Source: Laccaria trichodermophora (taxonomy: Eukaryota; Basidiomycota; Agaricomycetes; Agaricales; Hydnangiaceae). From it: DNA of 64,000 nt. The position numbers were made by a program, and so were the translations under genes. Below, one piece after another: positions 59,785 to 64,000 of the stretch (its first letter is position 1; every line of letters begins with the position of its first letter). The notes under the pieces are model-generated. The model had not been told where the DNA came from and searched no databases. It saw only the letters and a program-made list of their open reading frames with translations. Location of the stretch: positions 620,001 to 684,000 of the forward strand of contig JACTVC010000025.1 in assembly GCA_018417955.1 (NCBI GenBank). The letters are read 5' to 3'.

Positions 59785-60239
59785 CTTCTCTTTTATAGTA
59801 TAAGAATTGGTTGTTATGAGTTTGTTATAGTATAAGGCTTAGTGTCAACTCCAAATTATGCAACTTTATACTCTATGTTATAATTTTCAAGCCTTCTCTG
59901 TTGTAGTATAAGGTTTGGTTGTTATAAGTTTGTTCTAGTAGAAGGCTTGGTTGTCAGAAGTTCTAAGCTTTCTCTGTTATGATACAAGGCTTGCTTTTTG
60001 CTACTTAGTACTCACAGGCACATATATTCTTGGGAGTCCCAGGGAATAGGAATTTAGGTACAGATATACTTGAGAGTCCCAGTGAGTTGAAATTTAGGTA
60101 CATATCTACTTAGGAGTCCCAGATAACCATATGGGAGTCCCTCACCTTGAGGAGTCCCAGAGAATATAAAATTTGGGACTCCCACAGAGGTGGGATTCCC
60201 AAGGAAATGTAAGAGGAATGTGGAAGTCCTAGCAGAATC
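59785..60239. repeat. TTCTCTGTTRTAGTATAAGG repeats and GGAGTCCC motifs
   Basis: About three imperfect ~70-bp units (GCCTTCTCTGTTGTAGTATAAGG, TTGGTTGTTATRAGTTTGTT) from 59784 to 60000. Then four to five AGGAGTCCCAG or GGGACTCCC motifs at 60030-60200, resembling 37.3-37.5 kb. No gene. Confidence 0.55.
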
Positions 60240-62100
60240 CCATGGGAGTACCTGGCTACCCCCAGGGGGTGTACTTTACACTCCTCCACATAGTCCAGTT
60301 GGACTCTGGCAGACTCCAGCTGGATTTCTGGAGTCCAAATGGAGTCCAACTATCATACAACCAAATGTCTATATTTCTGGATCATCCAGGTGGAGTCCAT
60401 CTGGAGTCTGTATACTCTGTCTGGACTCCACCAGACTTAGACCTTAAGCTGATAATTAAGAGACTTAGATTTCATGAGACAAAGAAAATTGAAGTATATT
60501 AGCAACTACATAAGTTGATTTTACTACATTCTATGTTATGGAGAGGGGGGAAGGAGTGGGGGGGTGGGAGTGGTGATCAGGAATGGAGGGGGGAGGGAAA
60601 GGGAGAAAGGGAAATAGGAATGGAGGGAGGGGGTAGAGAGGAATGGAGGGGGAGGAAAAGGAAGGGAGAAGGGAGAGAGGAATGGAGGGAAGGGGTAGAG
60701 AGGAATGGAGGGGGGAGGGAAAGGGAGAAGAGAAAGAGGAATGGAGGGAATGGGTAGAGAGGAATAGAGGGGGAGGGAAAGGAAGGGAGAAGGGAGAGAG
60801 GAATGGAGGAGGGAGGGAAATGGAGAAGGGAAAGAAGAATGGAGGGAGGAGTGGGTAGAGAGGATTGGATGGGGACAGAGGAATGGTGGGGGAGGGAAAG
60901 GGAGAAGGGAGAGTGGAATGGAGGGAGAATGGAAGGGAGGAAGAGGGGGGAGAGAGAGGAATGGAGGGGGGAGAGAGGAATGGAAGGGGGGGGAGTAGTG
61001 AGCAGCATGGGAGGGGGTGGTGAGTCATGGAGGGAGGGAGGAGTGATGGTGCTTGGCCCTCGTCGTGTCCCGCATGGGCATTGTATTGTCGTCCCAGGGC
61101 AGCCGTTCATCGTCGTCGCGTGTCGCCATTGTCACGGTCGCGGTTGTGTGTTGCCGTTGTCGCGTCTCGTGTCTTGTCGTCATCGTTGTTGTCGTGTGTT
61201 GTTGTTGTTGTCGTGTGTTGTGGTTGTGGTCGTTGTCGCGTGTCGTAGTCCTCACGTGTTGTTGTCCTCGCGTGTTGTTGTCGGCGTGTGTCATGTGTCA
61301 TTGTCGGCGTGTGTCGTTGTCCTCGCGTGTCGTTGTCGGCATGTGTCGTTGGCGTCGCGTGTCGTTGTTGTTGTTGTTGTCGCGTGTTGTGTCGTTGTTG
61401 TCATGTGTCATTGGCGTCATGTGTCGTTGACATGTCATCATGTCGTGGGTGGTGCTTTTTGTCGGCCTCGGTGGTGGTTGTGGGCTGTTGTTGGGGTGTG
61501 GTGTTGTTGCATGGGGTTGCCGTTGTCATGAGGTCGGTTTGGGCGAGGTACGGTGGTTGGGTGTGTTGAACGAGGTTGGAGATGGTGGGAAGGTGGTGGT
61601 GGGAAGACAAAAGACAACGACGCGGCAACAAAGCCAACGTGCTTTCAGAATGTGCCGGGAGCGAGGGTATATGATGTGTAAAAGTTATAGGGCTAATAAA
61701 GCCTTTGTGGTGTAGTGGTTTATTGTGGCAGTTACAGCTGCCCAAGTGATTGAGTGTTCAATTCCTGGTCATGGCATTCTTTTTTTCTGGTCTAATAATA
61801 ATAACAATAACAAATAAACAGAGATTGTAAACTCTTTCTGGACTCCATATGGAGTCTGGCTGGTTGACTGTGTTATGAGGTGGAGTCCATGCAGTCCAAA
61901 TGGTGGACCTGGACTCCAGTTGGAGTCCAGGTGGATCCTAGACTAACATTTGGCTGGGTTGCCACCAAAGAAAAAATCTGGATGAACAGCAGTAATCCAT
62001 CTGGAGTCTGCCGGAGTCCATCCGGAGTCCAACCGGAATATGTGGAGGAGTGTAAAGTCCTCCCCAGGGGACTCCAAGAAATAGGTGGGACATACCATGG
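60240..62100. mobile_element. ~1.85-kb TIR element with GA-rich and GTC-rich interior
   Basis: Inverted ends share TTTACACTCCTCCACATA, then several TGGACTCCRGNTGGA units (60280-60430 and 61835-62040). The interior order matches the 55.5-kb element: short AT-rich part, GAGGGAGGAATGGAG array (60540-61000), then GTCGTTGTTGTCGTG repeats (61030-61420). The exact outer boundary and target duplication are not resolved. No protein is encoded. Confidence 0.7.
61701..61819 (+). ncRNA. tRNA-like / SINE-like sequence
   Basis: GCCTTTGTGGTGTAGTGGTTTATTG resembles a tRNA 5' end with an A-box (TGGTGTAGTGG). GGCAG/CTGCC can form an anticodon-like stem. GTGTTCAATTCC resembles a B-box, and CATGGCA partly pairs with the 5' GCC. 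The T-stem is poorly paired, so it is not a functional tRNA. A T-run and a TAATAATAATAACAATAAC tail follow, as in tRNA-derived SINEs. Confidence 0.4.
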
Positions 62101-63234
62101 TATTGGACCCTCATAGAGTAGTCTTATAGGCATGGACTAACTACCCTAAGAGGGTAGGGTTAGGTGGTTGCCTGAAGTGTATCACGGCAATTGTACCCCA
62201 CTCCTATTTCTTCCCAGCCGTCACACGTCAAGCTTCAAGACCTGGGTTAATCGACATCCACACAAGAACTCCAGGCTCTGAACATCTTGATGCCGGACCG
62301 CTAATCAATATCATTCTCTCGCAAGTCCAACGTTAACATTAACGAGATCCCTCTCCCCCGGGCCGCCGGTCTACCCGACTCCTCCCTCAATCCCCAAATC
62401 AATCCTACTATTCGAAAGATAAAGTACGCGAATGGAAGATACGCAGATCCTCCGAGCGGGCCAGGTATGGAGAGGGGAGGAAGTTCCAAGGAAGGGAAGA
62501 ACAACGGTGACTTCTTGTCTTGTCTAACAAGATCTTTTTGAATATCATTGTCGTATCGTATCGTATCAAACAAAAGCGAGGCAGAATGACGGCACACCGG
62601 TCATAATTAGATATTTGTGATTTCCTGGAGTTGGTGTCACAGGGTGACGATCACCTGCCTCGGTTATTATTATTATTATTATTATTATTAATCTTTTATT
62701 GCCATGCTCGTAAGCGAGGCACGCCCATGTGCCACTACATCCAATCCTGGCTATGTAAGCTATATATGGTATGTAGGCCCCAGGCTAAGAGGTATACCTA
62801 CAACTGTCATGTGCATCATGGGTTGGTGTTATTATTTACAAGATCCTTTATCCAACTTTGTGACCTAGCTGAACTATTTTTGAACATAACCCCTACCCCC
62901 AAATCCTCCGGCAAATTCCTGATAAGGCCGACTATCCCCCCGGGTGGCTCCGTAGAACGGCAAGCTAGTAGAGGCCCATCTAAGGGCGTACTGAACCAGG
63001 ACCGTGGGTAGATTTATCCCATGTGGGTGCGATTAGTAAGCAAGCTGACTTGAAGGTAAGGCTCCAACCGTATAGTATATGTATAGGCCTGGAGGTCTAA
63101 ATATACGGATATGGTTGTATACCGTATATTTACTGTTTATATACAGTTATACAGTTTTTAGTATACAGTTTTAAAAACGGCACTAAATTTTGTAAGTTAG
63201 GTGATGACCAGCGTGTAGTTCACTCGTCTACTGC
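62101..63234. other. Intergenic region with ATT microsatellite and AT-palindromic block
   Basis: (ATT)n microsatellite at 62664-62690. CGTATCGTATCGTATC at 62550-62570. 63070-63180 is dense in TATAC/GTATA inverted motifs (TATACAGTTATACAGTTTTTAGTATACAG) and may be a MITE remnant. A 98-codon minus-strand frame at 62301-62597 has no recognised features. No gene is supported. Confidence 0.4.
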
Positions 63235-64000
63235 CTACTGAGTATCTACATCCATCTGACTTCCATGCTTTTGGCGAGGTAGGTTAGGCTTGTTCAGTTC
63301 AAAAAGTCCACTCCAAATCCAGACCTTCGTGAGCAGGGCTTCCTTAATTGTTTCAGCCTTGAGAGCGCTACGAAGGTCAGTACAAATGTGTCGAGACTTT
63401 GAAAACACGCGTTCAACAGAAACACTAGTCGCCGGAATGGCAAGGACATCATGCGCGATTCGAGCAAGAGTCGGAAACAATTTTTCATGCGCCTAAAATA
63501 ATGATAGTAAGCAAGGATTTGAATTCAAAGACATCGAGTTGACTTACCTTCCACCAAAGTAAAGGCTTCTGTAGATCACCTCTGCCACCATGAAACATGA
63601 TATAGCGCTTTATTTCGTCCTTCAGCAGGTCTAACGGATCCGCCGCAATCTCCAAGGTCTCAGTCTCGGAGATCTGGACATCGCAAGCCTCGTCCATAAA
63701 ACTAGCGCCTTTCTTGATACCTGATGAGTTTGAAACATCATTTGTCTTCAATGATGGCAATGGAGGTGACACGTCTTCGAGGTAAGTTGTCGCAACATGC
63801 ATAAGCAAAATTTCGGCCTTCGTGATCATTTCTTGTTGATCAGTCGAGTCTGACGTAGTTGCCATTTTTGCGAACCATTTTGTACGCATAGATGGGTGGA
63901 GCACTAGGATATCATTAGTATCACAAGATAATGAAGAGGATAGAGGTACGTACTCGTTCCAAGCTTGTAGAATTGGTTGTTGTCCGCCTTTGTTTTGTAT
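63235..64000 (-). CDS. hAT family transposase, C-terminal part
   Basis: Minus-strand exons: from beyond the window to 63954, then 63903-63548 and 63492-63235 (TAG). Donors GTACGT and GTAAGT, acceptors CCTAG and TTTAG; phases agree. MLHPSMRTKWF is typical of hAT proteins just before the dimerisation region. LLWWK joined to AHEKLFPTLARIAHDVLAIPATSVSVERVFS is the classic hATC dimerisation domain (ASSxxxERxFS-like). No stop or frameshift is visible in this part; the DDE core lies outside. It could be a live transposase or a domesticated copy. The hAT-type MITE at 30.6 kb is the kind of element such an enzyme could move. Confidence 0.85.

Noticed and set aside
60531..61745. Long open frames in GA-rich and GTC-rich DNA
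   Set aside because: Same reason: simple-sequence DNA open in overlapping frames on both strands.

Overview
This is nuclear DNA of a filamentous basidiomycete, most likely an Agaricomycete. The evidence is short introns (about 50-65 nt, GTRAGT...YAG), a KDZ-type transposase with a CxC2 cysteine cluster, a chromodomain Gypsy element of the kind common in mushrooms, and several lineage-typical hypothetical proteins. I cannot name the species. No rRNA gene, convincing nuclear tRNA gene or CRISPR array was seen. The window is a transposon-dense accessory region with no recognisable housekeeping gene.

Layout. 1-1694 (-): 5' part of a hypothetical gene. 1.7-6.2 kb: six modules, each with three small hairpins sharing one loop sequence, interspersed with small gene-like pieces. 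5.3-10.1 kb (+): a long multi-exon hypothetical gene with an in-frame stop. 10.1-21.9 kb: an 11.8-kb KDZ-type DNA transposon with long tandem-repeat-filled inverted arms. It carries a WFHNHTR-type hypothetical gene (-), an RNase-H-N-terminal (viroplasmin-like) protein gene (+) and a transposase broken by three stops (+). 21.9-23.7 kb: low-complexity and noncoding DNA. 23.8-25.9 kb (-): a fragmented hypothetical gene. 26.4-28.9 kb: a noncoding fold-back element. 29.3-32.0 kb: a decayed hypothetical gene and a remnant of a tyrosine-recombinase retroelement, split by a 574-bp hAT-type MITE with an 8-bp target duplication. 32-41 kb: CpG-poor decayed DNA with diverged duplications and a pseudogene. 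41.1-59.8 kb: a Gypsy LTR retrotransposon on the minus strand. Its outer ends carry the same 5-bp target duplication, and it is shattered by nested insertions: a half fold-back element, a gene split by a 4.2-kb palindromic fold-back element, and a 1.6-kb TIR element inside gag. 60.2-62.1 kb: another TIR element with a tRNA-like insert. 63.2-64.0 kb (-): the 3' end of a hAT transposase gene.

Three themes link the region. First, four elements (one KDZ-bearing, three without genes) share a related tip, ACTRGTGGCTACCA-like, followed by long arrays built on a TTTCATTG core. They look like one autonomous element and its non-autonomous relatives. Second, decay is dominated by CpG transitions. All six differences between the two Gypsy LTR copies are CG to TG/CA, and nearly every premature stop reads as CGA to TGA or CAG to TAG. 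Third, the 1.7-6.2 kb hairpin triplets keep the loop while the stems change in complementary fashion, always in one orientation relative to the apparent transcription direction. This last signal is the best candidate here for something undescribed.
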